Origin: Rhynchopus euleeides
Lineage: Eukaryota; Euglenozoa; Diplonemea; Diplonemida; Diplonemidae
Direction: 5' to 3'
NCBI GenBank assembly: GCA_963210315.1
Contig: OY723301.1
Location: forward strand, 434,001-498,000
DNA: 64,000 nt
Shown here: positions 1 through 11,468 of the stretch, in pieces
Numbering within the stretch: the first letter of the stretch is position 1
Layout of the letters: every line of letters begins with the position of its first letter
Position numbers and translations under genes: made by a program
Notes under the pieces: generated by a model
The model's input: the letters and a program-made list of their open reading frames with translations, nothing else
What the model was told of the DNA's origin: nothing
The model's database searches: none

Positions 1-492
1 CCTCCCCCCCAATGCAGGCAACCCTCACACCCCTCCCCGAGGCCTTGCGAGGTGTGCGGGGGGCGGGCGTAGGCCTGCATCACGGGGCATGCTGTATACC
101 CGGCGGGCCCAGCAACTGAAAGATTCAGCACCTGAGCCGTGGCGCCTGGGTGGGGGCTGGGGGTGGGGCTGATGTAAAAATTTTGACAAAAGAAAAACAA
201 GGGTGAAAAAAAAGGACAGCAAGAGGAAGGGCGACCCGTCCCTCAGCTGGGGGGGGAGTTGGTGGGATGATTATCGGATTGTTCTCTTCTGCACCACTGC
301 GTTGTCGTGGAGGTGAACCTCGCCCAGAAAACAAGACAGAGCCAGGGGGGCACACTGTCCGGTGGGCTGTTGATGCGGTCACTCTGAGCAGAGAAGTGCA
401 GAGAGAGCGGGTCAAGCATTCGGCGGTTATTCCGACGGAGTTTTTTCTCGCGTTCGCCACACCTGCAACAAGAGCATTTGAAGTCGCTCAAT
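1..492. other. No gene recognised; GC-rich intergenic DNA
   Basis: I see no coding signal, RNA gene or repeat with a partner elsewhere in the window. Short open frames here are GC-driven and lack recognisable domains. Confidence 0.5.
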
Positions 493-601
493 GGGGGCCC
501 TCGCTACCAAGTGTGACTGAGTGAGAAAAAGTGAGAAGTCAGCCATGTTTGGCTGACAACTGACGACTCGTGACTCACAGTGACTCGTAGCGAGGGCCCC
601 C
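493..601. mobile_element. 109-bp miniature inverted-repeat element, family gggggccctcgc, copy 1
   Basis: The termini GGGGGCCCTCGCTAC and GTAGCGAGGGCCCCC form a 15-bp perfect inverted repeat. The flanking bases AAT occur at 490-492 and 602-604, a 3-bp target-site duplication. Near-identical copies lie at 42905-43013 and from 63914, with variants at 28889-28997 and 56116-56211. The interior contains a smaller palindrome, gccatgtttggc. It has no coding capacity, so mobilisation must have been in trans. Confidence 0.88.
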
Positions 602-3249
602 AATCAGCCCCGCTTGTTAATGCGATACCTATCACAGGCCGGGCAGGCCGCAGGCGGGGCGAGCAGGAGGTGGTGGTTCGCCCAAAGGAAAGGCAATATA
701 AGGAACACCAAACGGACACCCACCCTTCCACATACTTCCGCCCTTTGTGATTTGCACCGAGCCTGCAGCTGGGCAGTATGCAAACATGCTGCCTGCAGAC
801 AAACCCACGCAGGCGGTGAAGGGGGCGGGGTAGATGGCGGTGTCGGTGTGGGGTGAGATTGCCTTGCAGTAGTTGGGGTTGGGTTGTGTTTGGGTTGGGC
901 GAGTGATGACCTACCGGAACAGAACAGATATGACGAAGTGCAGAGGGACGGGGGCGGGGCGGGATTCTTTTGAACAATTTGTCAAAAAAAGGGGGGGGTG
1001 GGGGTGGGGGTGGGGGCATGACGGGGAAGGGGTGCTGAGTTACATTCATTTGTGGTGGAGGGGCTCCGAGAAGTGGGCTCCTGTAATTCTGACCCGATAC
1101 GAACACCGCGTGGGGTAAAGTATGGTTCAATCCGTCGTAGAATACAGAAGCTTGTTGGGTGTGCCAGGCAAACACTATCGAATGCGTTGCGGGACGGGGG
1201 GGTGGGGGCGGACGTTCTTCTGGTCTCCCTCCCGCGATAATATGGCAGTGAGGGAAAAATATACTCCCCTCCCCGCTAACCTCCTGGAAAAATATGGAAA
1301 ATACCAACGCGTTGCTCATTTGTGAGCATTGTTCCAATCTGATGAAGGGCAAATAATTGATCGTTTGGAGCCAGCATATTGCTGTGGAACTGGAAAAAAA
1401 ATTGAGCTGTCGCGCCATGCGGTTGGGGGAAATAGCTGCAACAAAAAGTAGAGGCAAAAAAAAAAGCATGCAAAAACACACTCGCGTGTGTGCGCATGCA
1501 ATAACAAAACAAGAACATCAAATTTATGTATTCATCACAAAAAAAACCCATCAGCGTGCCTCGTGTTGTGGTGATAATTTGAGGCAATCACGTAGAAATA
1601 GACAGCCCTGTCCCGCGCACACCTGCAGTCGGATATGCGGGGAGTGGGGCGGATGATGTCTTTTCAACAACATGATACCCGCAGGCGGGGTGGGGCACGA
1701 GCTGCGTACGGCTCCTCCCCCTCCTCTCAAATACTACTCTTGATTCACTTCAATTCTTGGAATGTGTTGCAGCGCGACCAATCCCAACACTGCGCGGGTC
1801 ACTTTGTGCGCATCTGTGCGCACCATGCTTGAATTGGTGACGTGGCGACCGTCCCATGGACAGTCCAGGGCAGGGCATGGGCAGTGATGTAGAGAAAAGC
1901 AAGGCACAGGGGCGATGTGGCGGCGTGTTGGTGCTTCCTTCTACACCCCTGACGCCTTGCAAAAGTACACACAGTGGGGTGGGGTGGGGTGGGGAGGTGA
2001 GATAGATGCCAACATTACGTTTGCTTGCCCTTCCAGCTGTAACGCAGGGAACCCGTGCGCTGTTTCTTGGGACCGGGGTATGCAGAAGCTCCCGAACCAA
2101 AAGGGGAGCCGTGGCCTCACGCACACATGCCGGTGATGAGGGGATCCATCGTAAAGAGAAGAGGATCGGCCAACAAACGCACAACCCACAAAAACCCTGT
2201 GCATCCCTTCCTGTCTGCCGTTCTTCTTCTTCAGGGATACACAAGGCGAGAGTGCTAGAATCACTGCCCCTGTGATTTTTTTTGCTCCAACTCTCAGCAT
2301 CTCTGCCGGGCAGTAAAGATAAGGGTAACCAGCGGCGGGAAAGGGGGGGGAGGGGGAGGGTAAAGATAAGGGTAACCAGCGGCGGGAAAGGAGGGTGAGG
2401 GTGAGGATGTTCAAGTTTCTTTCGTTCAGAGATGGCAATATCTTCCTTGGGCAAGGAACGCCATCCCCCCTTTTTCGGGGCCCCTATCCCTCGTCACACA
2501 GAGAGAGAGAGAGAAGGGATTTTTTTTGAATCCGACTTCTTTTTTTTTTGAAACAGGAAAAATGATTGGAAATGACAGGACAATAAAAAGAACAGCAAGA
2601 AAGAATATAGAACGAACAGAGCCGATGAGTTGCAGGGTTCGCGCCCAGACGGGCACATGTGCAGACTGCTGTTGGCCGTTCGTAGAGAAAACTATTTTTG
2701 AACGGGGGGGGAGAGAGAAGTTGTCTTCAGTAGAGAAACAGTATTCGGGTGGGGGAGGGGCCGGGGCAGCGGCGGGTGGAGCTGGTGGGGGAGGGGGGGA
2801 CGGAAGGGGGGGTCATTTTCACTCTTGAGGCCAAAAAAAACGCAGTGTGAGTGCGGCACCCCAAACTGTTGTTAGGGCGCGGTTCACTTTTCTGCAGATT
2901 CTGAGCGAAAAAAACTGACCCCACACCTGCCCCAGCCAACAATAGCTCCCCCACGCCCCCACCCCACCCCAGCCCACCTTGATGTATATTTTTCAGCTGT
3001 TGCATCGAAAGAACGGTTGGGTCAGTAGTATGAAAGAGGGGGTGGGGGGGTTTTGAGGTTTTTGATATGTTTCTTATTCGGTCAGCGTAACACACCCCCT
3101 TCCCCCTCCCCCCCTCCCCCCCCCCGCCCCACACAGGACAACACGAGGAGGGTTTATGAACCATCCTGTTTTGAGAACGAATTTTCGTGCGCGTCGTGTG
3201 CGTGTGAGAGTGGGGCGGTTATTGGGGATGGGAGGGCGGGGGGGGGGGG
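602..3249. other. G-rich low-complexity region without a supported gene
   Basis: The stretch holds many G runs and purine or pyrimidine tracts. A ~32-bp direct repeat (gtaaagataagggtaacc plus flank) occurs at 2313-2345 and 2360-2391. No open frame shows a recognisable domain, and the long frames are on opposite strands of the same skewed sequence. Confidence 0.5.
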
Positions 3250-4401
3250 TAGGGGGGGTCAAATGCCACCCTTTTACGTGGACAAACACGATTTTTCAAA
3301 AAACCGGCGCAGAGGCCCCAAAGCCCCCGTAAACCCTCCAAACCCCCCCAGATCGGTCCGGAAACCCATCGAACCCCACTTTTCCACCATTCCGGGCACC
3401 TCAGGTGCCCGAATTGGGGTACCTAAATTTTGTGCCACCGTTTGGTACCGGACAGTGCCACTGTGTGGGAGGTTGGAAAAGAAAATGCCCCAACACACCA
3501 CATCTGAGGGTTGCAATGCATGTTGCTTGCCAACCACGTCATCCGGTGGGTGTCAGGCGCTATGTAGGTGGCATTAGCCAGGTCTTCGATGAGTTCTGGC
3601 TTGTATATGTACCTCCCTGCCACCATGCACCGGGAGGCTGCCTGTAGGTACGGAACAAGTCCAGATGGTCGTGTGATTCCTGTGCAGCAGTGCTCCACAA
3701 CCGGGATGTGTTGACAACGACTGTTGCAACACGAGCTGTACATTCCGGGAACACACGAAGTGCGCTGTCGTGGTACCCATTGTGCCAGAATTGGTAGTTG
3801 CTGCGGTCTACTTTGCCTGGCCCAAGAGCACTGGTACTGAACGGTGCAATATGCGTGGCGAGGTGAATGCAACGGAAGGGCGCAAAGTCAATACAGCTCT
3901 CGGATGGCGGGTGGTGGTGCCACTAGTGTGTGACGTTCACTCGAGGATACAACGCATCACAATGAATCAGCAACCGTGGACCGAGTACAATACGCTCTCT
4001 GTGGCTGGTGTGGGGGACAAAGGCAGTGCCTGTGCCGCAGGCAGGGAGGTACATATACAAGCCAGAACACATCGAAGACCTGGCTCATGCCACCTACATA
4101 GCGCCTGACACCCACCGGATGACGTGGTTGGCAAGCAACATGCATTGCAACCCTCAGATGTGGTGTGTTGGGGCATTTTCTTTTCCAACCTCCCACACAG
4201 TGGCACTGTCCGGTACCAAACGGTGGCACAAAATTTAGGTACCCCAATTCGGGCACCTGAGGTGCCCGGAATGGTGGAAAAGTGGGGTTCGATGGGTTTC
4301 CGGACCGATCTGGGGGGGTTTGGAGGGTTTACGGGGGCTTTGGGGCCTCTGCGCCGGTTTTTTGAAAAATCGTGTTTGTCACCCCCATTTGACCCCCCCT
4401 A
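3250..4401. mobile_element. Foldback element F, copy 1 (1.15 kb, ~365-bp inverted arms)
   Basis: Left arm 3250-3620 and right arm 4041-4401 are near-perfect inverted repeats starting TAGGGGGGGTCAAATG. The middle (3621-4040) is unique and holds no convincing protein. Both ends abut long G runs, as do both ends of the second copy (25328-26478), so the element seems to sit in G homopolymers. ORFs reading through the arms are mirrored on both strands and are not genes. Confidence 0.88.
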
Positions 4402-5712
4402 GGGGGGGGGGGGGGGCAAAGGGATGAAGGACACTAAATGCGATGACGGACCCGCTCTTCCCTCGAAGAGAAGAAAATAGAAGAAAAAAGGGGGCATCCG
4501 TCGGAAAATTCCGGGGGAGGGGTGGGGAATATGATGATGAAAGGAGAGAGAAAAGCAATTGAAGAAAAGGTTCAAAAAATAGTGACGGGAGGGGGTCTGA
4601 CGCCATGGCCTTCTCGTTTTATAAACAATTTCCAACGGCATATTGTTTTTGTGCACACCGCGGCAAGATCAGCCCCGAAGAGCGTCCCCCACTTAACGTA
4701 AGAGGGGGCGCTGTTTCGGGTTTCTTCTGGAACTGTGCGATGGCATTGCCCTGTTTTGTCGCCTTGTTTCTGTTTTGTTTGCTGTTGGGCTAAAGACTTG
4801 CGCACAGGCCGGCCCGCGGAAGGGGCCATAACCGCCTGTGCCAAGTCAGGAGATGTCGGCAGACACACAGAGGGGCAGACCCACTGCGTTCAGACGGGCA
4901 CCGTCTCACAAGCCATGGCAACCACACCCCGCCACCCCCAAGGAAGGAAGAGGAATGAAGAGAAAAGACAACAAAAAAAATCAGCAGCCTATGGAATAGC
5001 AGGCTATGGTTTGGAAACATCCAAAAAAGCAAAATCAGAAGGGGGATATTTTTTTGGGAAGAAGAAGAAGACATATAACGAAGGAACGAATGACAGCAAA
5101 AGGGGGGGGGGGAGGGGGAAGGCAGGGTCGGGGGAAGGGGGTGAGTGTGTGTGTGGGGGGGGGGGGGGGGCCTCCCTGTGCTCTGTGTGCGAAAAAACCG
5201 TGTCAGCAGGTCGGCCGCGGAAGGAGTCCGGGATTCGTTTGTGCGGCACGTTCGGCAGTGTGATGTAGCCCCTGTGAAGGGGAGGCTCTTGCCGTGAACA
5301 GGCGGTGCTGTATGTATGTGGTTCTGCTGTGCATCAAAAAATATGTGGCAAAAAAATACGCACTGCGCGCGCCGTGCCGCTCCCACCGGAACTCCTTTCT
5401 TACGCTGTGACAGGAAAAAGGAAGCAGAGCTGCTGTTCTTACATTGTTTGGGGTAGGGGGGGGTCGGGGGGTGACAAACAATACAAGAAAACCTTGCTTC
5501 CAGTGGAGAGGTCAGAGAAATCCTCCCAATCAGGTCCTTGCAGCTCAGAGCGGATAAGAGGCCCACCTCCACCCACCACCCGCCCACTCCCGATCCCATC
5601 CTTCCCCGCCGCCGCCCCGTCAACCAGGGATAAGTGGGCGTCTTGTTGGATATGATGTGGGAAAGTGTCACTTCAACTCTGCCGCTCTCTCTCTACTGTA
5701 TGATACTTCGTT
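4402..5712. other. Low-complexity region, no gene seen
   Basis: Contains long G runs near 4403 and 5151 and A/G-rich tracts. The open frames lack domains and overlap on several frames. I see no repeat shared with the rest of the window. Confidence 0.5.
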
Positions 5713-5834
5713 TGATGCGTTGACGCTTCCACACACACTTACAAACCCACTTGCCTGATGAAGGGGGTGGTGTGTAGAGCACGTTTGGCAGAGCTGAATG
5801 ACACTTTCCGCGCGAAAGTCGTGTGCGTAAAAAA
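5713..5834 (+). repeat. Dispersed ~120-bp block M (gacgcttccac ... cctgatgaaggg ... gacactttccgcg)
   Basis: This block recurs in inverted orientation at about 46858-46972 with high similarity, and more loosely at 35520-35640 and 37450-37560. The core words are TTGACGCTTCCACACAC, CCTGATGAAGGGGGTGGTG, and gacactttccgcgcgaaagtcg followed by tgtgcgtaaaa. I saw no TIR or TSD. It may be a SINE-like remnant or a conserved regulatory or untranslated module; the function is unknown. Confidence 0.6.
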
Positions 5835-7688
5835 GGAAGTGTCACTGCACCCTGTTATGCGATTTTATCTTTTTTGCCCCCCCCCCCCGCTTCCCGCTGC
5901 CCGGGAGCTCCGGATCTGCTGTTGAGGCGAAGAGAAAAAAAGGTAGAATCGCCCCCGACACAGGAAAGGAAGGAAACCGTTTCCCTCCTTTCGCCTTGTG
6001 GTATGCAACCCCCCTGGCCCCAGCAAAAGCCGCCAATTCGGGGGGTGATGTGTGAAACAGGAAACAGATCCGGGACCCCCGCCCCCTCGTTGCTTGTTTC
6101 GAGCCATTTTCTTCTGCGGGGAATCACAAAACAGGAATATCATGCAGGTGACAACTTTACCCCCCGCCCTCACATCGAAGTGCGCTGAGGAAGAAAATCC
6201 CAACTGACAGGGGGGGGGAGGAGCGGCGGGGCCGGGGATGGATGCAAGCAAGGAGAAGTGGGGGGACGGGGTGGGGGGGCGAGACAACGGGGTTTGAAGA
6301 AACCAGAACGGAAACGGGGGCGGCAGGAGAAAGGGGGTGGGGGATTGTGTGGTAGGGGTATAAGGCACTCTCCAGGGGGGGGGGGGGGGATGGGACCAGG
6401 CACCCGGAGGAGTGTGAACGGTGTTGTCACTATCCGGTGTGGTGCTCTGCCTGCGCGGCGTGTGGTCGTGGTGGGGGGGTGGGGGTGGGGGAGAGAGAGA
6501 AATGAGATATTCTTGTGCGAGAGGAGTGGATTTCTGGCAGTTGTTCGGAGGTAGGAGGGTGGAGGGGCTGGGGCGGGTAATAACAAGACCCGCTGTGTGG
6601 CATTGATCTGCGGGATGGCGGAACACGGCACAAATCTGCGCCGCATTTTTGTTTTATCCCGCATGAATCGGGGAGGGGTATCTCCCATCCACACCGCACA
6701 GACAATCGAATCGTCTCTACGCATTTCAGGAGAGGTGTGCGCTTCGCCCAAACCACACCGAGCTAAATGCTCTTGATGTGGAAAGAGCACAACACAACAC
6801 ACAGCCACGCCAAACCACCCTCCTCCTTGCCGCTACAGCCCGAACGCCCCTCCCCGCACCCCCGTCCCTCTCTCTCCACCCCCCAGTGCCTACCCAGCGC
6901 TATATATGAGCGAGTTTTTTGAGCATTCTCCGTGCACCCAGGGGGGGGTGGTGGTGGTGACCGAAGAACACGAGCCGTGTCCCCTCTCTGCCAAATCAGA
7001 GAATGCACGGCCCGAAGAAAAGGCGGGGGGGATGAGGAGGGGGGGGGGGGGGGAGGAGGAAGAGGAGGAAGGGGAAGGAAGTAAAAAAAACAGCATCAAA
7101 ATACTACGAGAAACACTTGGCCTCTATGCTGTGAGTGTTGCATTGGACGCTTCCACCTTTTTTTTGATTTGACAACTCCGGTTTGGTGTACCTCGATTAG
7201 CTTACCTTACCTTGTCGTCGGACACAACATATCATCGTTGTCCCAAACCCCGTAACCCACGTGAAGTGGATCATCTGAAGTGCAGAATGAGGTGGAGCAG
7301 GTGGAGCACGAAACATAAGTAAACCATAGCAAGAGAGGCCAGCAGCAGTCCCGAGTCCATCGCGTTCCTCGTAGCATTTCCCGTACCACACAGGTGTGTT
7401 ATGTGCAAAAAAAAACCAGGCTTGGGCAAGTATGAAGCTAAATGTGGAGTCCAAGTCCCGATTCAGGATTGCACTTTTTTTCTCTTTGGGTTTTTATAGG
7501 GAGGGAATTTTTTTTTTCTCCTTGGGTTTTTTAGGTGGGATTTTTTCCCCACAGGTTTTCTGGGTGAAGTTTTTCGGGGGCAGGTGGTATTCTAGTGGGG
7601 GATGAGGATGAATCCTCCGGACACCCGCCCCTTTTTCGGTTGTTCCAGCCAAAACCCGGCGTTGTTCCCCAGTCAAGAGCCAGGCGTT
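5835..7688. other. Low-complexity region, no gene seen
   Basis: G-rich and C-rich tracts dominate, including G runs near 6378 and 7038. The sequence cacatcgaagtgcgctga near 6170 recurs in similar form near 33900 and 37548. No gene, RNA or element boundary could be supported. Confidence 0.45.
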
Positions 7689-7737
7689 CACTACCGTGGC
7701 CTCCGGCGGCTGGGGGGCTCCGCCCCCCAGACCCCCC
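7689..7737 (+). repeat. 49-bp GC hairpin repeat S, copy 1
   Basis: Contains the strong hairpin TGGGGGGCTCCGCCCCCCAG preceded by cactaccgtggcctccggcggc. The same 49 bp recurs at 7903-7951 and once inside each of the four P elements (near 12540, 17190, 29940 and 36890). Confidence 0.8.
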
Positions 7738-7902
7738 TGTACCACTAGGCTGGAGCGTGTGCCTGTCTTGTAGCCAAGTCCTTTGGGTTCACATCAGCGA
7801 ATGGGACCCAGACCACTCTCAGTAGCCTCAGGAGGACGCAGCCAACAATCTGTACGCCCGCAACTCCCACGCGCTCCCACTACGGCGCAAGGAACAGATA
7901 CT

Positions 7903-7951
7903 CACTACCGTGGCCTCCGGCGGCTGGGGGGCTCCGCCCCCCAGACCCCCC
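7903..7951 (+). repeat. 49-bp GC hairpin repeat S, copy 2
   Basis: Same sequence as 7689-7737. The preceding bases ggaacagata resemble the sequence next to S inside the P elements, so this may be a fragment of a P element rather than an independent repeat. Confidence 0.78.
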
Positions 7952-9441
7952 GTATGTCGAGCAACCAAATCCTTGAGCTTGTGCCACTGGGCATAGGAAG
8001 GGGTCGTTACAATAACGCCCCGAAAACCCATTTTTGGCACCCCTTGCCTGGCATGTTGCTGTTGTGTTGCCACTATCTCTCATCACACAGGGCGTCCAAT
8101 ACCCACACACCACACTCACACTGGTTGTGTGGTGGGGATGGGGGGATTTTCTTGCCCGCGAGGGGGATTGCGCGCCATTTCCCCCCCCGAAAAACCCTTG
8201 CAGAAAAAGTGGAATCCCGACCCCTTTTTGGGCCCAAAAAGGCCAAAGTCCCAGGTATACTTGGGCTTGGGCAAAAAAAAAGAATCATAAAAAGACAGGA
8301 AGAAAAATTCCTTCCAAGAGCTAGAGTAGAGGATTCCGTGTGTGTGTCGTGTGTGTTGGGGTGGGCACACAGGTGGACGGGCAGGTGGGTCGGCGGTGGG
8401 ATGAGAGATCCATCGATAGAGAGGAGAGAGAAAATCCCGGGCAATTTTGAGAAAGGGGATGGGATGGGGAGCCCAGAACACCCCCCCCTATCCATTTGAC
8501 AGGGGGTGAGAGAGAGAGAGACCCGTTGTTGTGGTGAAGAAAAAGAGCATGGGGAATAACAGCCCCCGCGAGTCAGCCCATCCCAGCCCCCGTGTCCAAA
8601 GCTTCGCTTGTCAATCCCTCACCGCACTTTTGTTGAGTTTGTGAGGTGATATATTTGTCACTTCACCTGAGGGAACCGAGTCTTTCTGACAAGGGCGAAG
8701 CATGCCCCTCTCCAACACCCCCTCCCAGACCCAATGATGCGAAAAAAAACTGTGCCTCAACCCACCTCTCTGTCTGTTGCCACACATGACACACACACAA
8801 CACACACAACTGAGGATTTTTGCTTTTTGGTGTCAACAATCCCAGGCACTGTCAGAGCTAGGCTACTGCACAGGCCTGTTTCTGTCACATTGACGCAAAG
8901 AAAACGTGATTTTTTATTTGATGAGGTTCTGCTTGTGGAAAAGCAAAAGAAAGAAAGGACGAGATGTTGATTGATATAAGATGGTTTGGGGGGGGGGGGG
9001 GGGTGGGGAAGGAGAGTGTCGACGGAAAGATGATGCAGGGGAGGGGATAATTACTTTTAAACCGTATCCCCCAAAAGACATCCCTTTTGATAAAGGGCTG
9101 TGGAAGCAAGGGGGGGGAGGGGGGGCGGGAGGGGTAAGGGGTGTGAGGGACAGGGGTCGAGAGGAGGAGAAGAGGGGAAGTGGATGTGACGAAAGAATAC
9201 AGAACCACCTCCCCTCCCCCCCCCCTCCCCTCCCCTCCCTCCCCACACCACCCCTTCACCACCAAACCCAGCGCACCCCCCGCTCCACCCCCATGCGAAG
9301 GCATCAAACGTTCCGGACCCCCAACAACATCACTACTATATTTTTTTTGTGTTGCACCGGTCCTTCCGGGCGCGGGTTACATATTTTTTTCCCCTGCCAC
9401 GCACACAACACTCACCCATGTTGGTCACCCCGCCCCACCTT
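7952..9441. other. Intergenic region downstream of the minus-strand secreted-protein gene
   Basis: Polypurine and polypyrimidine tracts (for example 9100-9260) and a G run near 8989. No gene is supported. The last part probably holds the 3' untranslated region of the gene at 9442, but I could not place a polyadenylation site. Confidence 0.45.
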
Positions 9442-11427
9442 CTACTCCTCGGTCCACACCAGCACCTGGGGGACCTCGGGGTTGTCGCTGTCGATCCAGG
9501 CCTGGCGGTTGCCGTTGGTCTTCCACTGAATGAAGTTGCCAGCCGACTGCTCCACCTCGAGGTTAACAATCTTCCACCCCTTCGCCCCGCCCTGGAAGAT
9601 CCACACCGCGCCGATCTCCTCCCGGGGGAAGGGCGTGCTGTTCGACTCCACAACCGTGACGGAGTTGGACCGGGGGGAGACCACCGGGGCGACCTGGTCG
9701 AAATACTTCCCCGTCTTGCTCTGGAGGGCGATCTTGAAGATCCCGGTCGACCCCTCGTGCGCCTCGCTCCCCGTGGTGATCCGCACCCTCACAGTGTTGG
9801 AGCTGGCCATCTCGCTGACAGGCGTGGGTGCCGGGGTGCGAACCAGGGTCCGCACGAAGGTCAGACGCACTGCCCGCCCGTCGTCGCACTCCCCGCAGAC
9901 CCAACGCGACTCTGTGTAGTGGTGGTCCTTCAGCAGGAGGGTCTGCCGCGCGCCGCCCGACAGGTCCACCTCGATGGAGCTGACGAACCAGTCATCCGCG
10001 CCTGCCCCCAGCACCTTCACGGAGGCGATGTCCTCTGCACGCATCGGCACGCCTGTGAGGGAGAGAAGGCGCGCCTCACCTGAGAGCGGGGCAGCGATGG
10101 ATGTGGTGAACTTCACACCCGACGTGCTGCGCAGCACCAGAGGGAAGGTCGCCGTGGACCCCTGCGCGGGGCCTGCCCCGGTGGTGATCCGCAGCGACAC
10201 GCTCTCAGAGACTGCGGGGTCGGCGGGGGTGGGGCTGTGGAAGCGCAGCACCTTGGCTGCCCCCTCGTGGCGGCGGGAGTCGAGCATGTGCCCCTCCTCG
10301 AAGTGGAAGGCGGGCAGCTCCCACGCCACCCAGGAGGTGCCGTCGAGGGAGAGCTCCAGAGAGGCGACGAACCAGTGGCCCCCCGCGTCGGTGTCGTACA
10401 CCTCGATGTGGTCGATCTCGGAGGCGGGGCGGGGGGCGGTGCCCACCATGATGGTCCACTGCTGCCCGGGCTGTGCGGGGGACACGGTACCCACGTCGTA
10501 GAAAACGCTGTTCCCGTAGTGAACCCTCACGGGGAAGGCCTGGTCAGATCCGTCGGTGTCCTCTGTCCCCGTGGTGATGCGGATCTGGAAGGCGTTGCTC
10601 CCAGCGGCTGCGGAGGGTGCCTTCCTGGAGAAGTAGATGGTCTCCGGCGTCCGCTCGTTGTCGGAGTCGATCCAGTGGTACTCCTGCTCGCGGTGGAGGG
10701 GGAGGCCCAGGCGCTCCCACTGGGTCCCGACCCACATGTCGACCGACGCGATGAACCACCCGTCGGGGTGTGTGGTGCGGAACTCCAGCCCCTTCACATC
10801 GGCAGCGGTCATCCCGTCCGTGCCGTTGAACAGCGTCACCTCCCCGCTCTCCGGGTGGGCGATGGTGGCGACCTCGGTGACAGCCCCGTTCATGCTGTGG
10901 ACGAACACCCGGATGGTGGCGACAGTCCCGTAGGAAACGTTGCCCGACCCGGTCGTCACGCGGAAGAGGGTGTCGGACGGGGGCTCCGGGACGGGTGTCT
11001 CAGGCGCAGGCGTGGGCACCAGGCCCAGGTCGACACAGGTCCACCCCCGCCCCTGGGGGCACGACGTGCGGCACTGCGCGTACTCCGAGTCCCTCTGGTA
11101 GCAGCGTGTCCCATCGATGCAGCAGTTGGGGGCGTGCCCGCAGTACCACCACTCGCCCAGGACCTCAGAGGTGCACGACTCAGGGGCAGGCGGGGGCGGG
11201 GTGTCGTCCAGGATGGTGCACGTCCACCCGCTGGAGGGGCACTGGCCCTCAGGGCGGCACTGCGCGAAGAGGCTGTTCTGCTCGTAGCAGTGGAGCCCAG
11301 CGTCGCAGCATCCCGGGGAGTGGCGGCAGTAACCGTAGTTCCCGATGGGCAGGTCGGTGTTGCACTCCCCAGACACGCCGGCAGTGCTGCAGAGCAGCAC
11401 CGCCAGCACGGCGGCCACGCGCTGCAT
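9442..11427 (-). CDS. Secreted multidomain protein: two CBM1-like modules and four PLAT-like repeats
   Basis: A single uninterrupted frame of 661 codons reads from ATG at 11427 to TAG at 9442. The frame opens further up with a TTG, but a TATA element 32 bp before the chosen ATG and the signal peptide it produces (MQRVAAVLAVLLCSTAGVSG) favour this start. After the leader come two six- to eight-cysteine modules with the pattern CC-x2-G-x2-CY-x8-QC, typical of CBM1-type cellulose-binding folds. Four ~115-residue repeats follow, each opening with xRxTTG and containing W(F/K)(V/I)xSxE-like strands and often a closing WIDSDN. These look like PLAT/LH2 beta-sandwiches. The protein is probably secreted or wall-associated and binds polysaccharide or lipid; no catalytic domain is visible. 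Coding GC is high and no intron is needed. The PLAT assignment is by pattern only. Confidence 0.85.
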   Translation of the reverse strand: MQRVAAVLAVLLCSTAGVSGECNTDLPIGNYGYCRHSPGCCDAGLHCYEQNSLFAQCRPEGQCPSSGWTCTILDDTPPPPAPESCTSEVLGEWWYCGHAPNCCIDGTRCYQRDSEYAQCRTSCPQGRGWTCVDLGLVPTPAPETPVPEPPSDTLFRVTTGSGNVSYGTVATIRVFVHSMNGAVTEVATIAHPESGEVTLFNGTDGMTAADVKGLEFRTTHPDGWFIASVDMWVGTQWERLGLPLHREQEYHWIDSDNERTPETIYFSRKAPSAAAGSNAFQIRITTGTEDTDGSDQAFPVRVHYGNSVFYDVGTVSPAQPGQQWTIMVGTAPRPASEIDHIEVYDTDAGGHWFVASLELSLDGTSWVAWELPAFHFEEGHMLDSRRHEGAAKVLRFHSPTPADPAVSESVSLRITTGAGPAQGSTATFPLVLRSTSGVKFTTSIAAPLSGEARLLSLTGVPMRAEDIASVKVLGAGADDWFVSSIEVDLSGGARQTLLLKDHHYTESRWVCGECDDGRAVRLTFVRTLVRTPAPTPVSEMASSNTVRVRITTGSEAHEGSTGIFKIALQSKTGKYFDQVAPVVSPRSNSVTVVESNSTPFPREEIGAVWIFQGGAKGWKIVNLEVEQSAGNFIQWKTNGNRQAWIDSDNPEVPQVLVWTEE

Positions 11428-11458
11428 AGTGCCCCCCAAAGAGTGAGAATGCAAAGAG

Positions 11459-11468
11459 CTTTTTATAG
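11459..11468 (-). promoter_or_regulatory. TATA box of the secreted-protein gene
   Basis: Minus strand reads CTATAAAAAG, 32 bp upstream of the ATG at 11427. This implies a very short 5' leader and excludes the upstream TTG as the start. Confidence 0.55.

Noticed and set aside
504..1481. 325-codon minus-strand ORF
   Set aside because: It starts inside the miniature element, is rich in Pro/His/Ser from G-tract antisense reading, and has no domain.
3053..3647. ORFs of 80-174 codons in the foldback arms
   Set aside because: Each is mirrored by an ORF in the opposite arm and runs off into G-rich flank; the arms are structural repeats.
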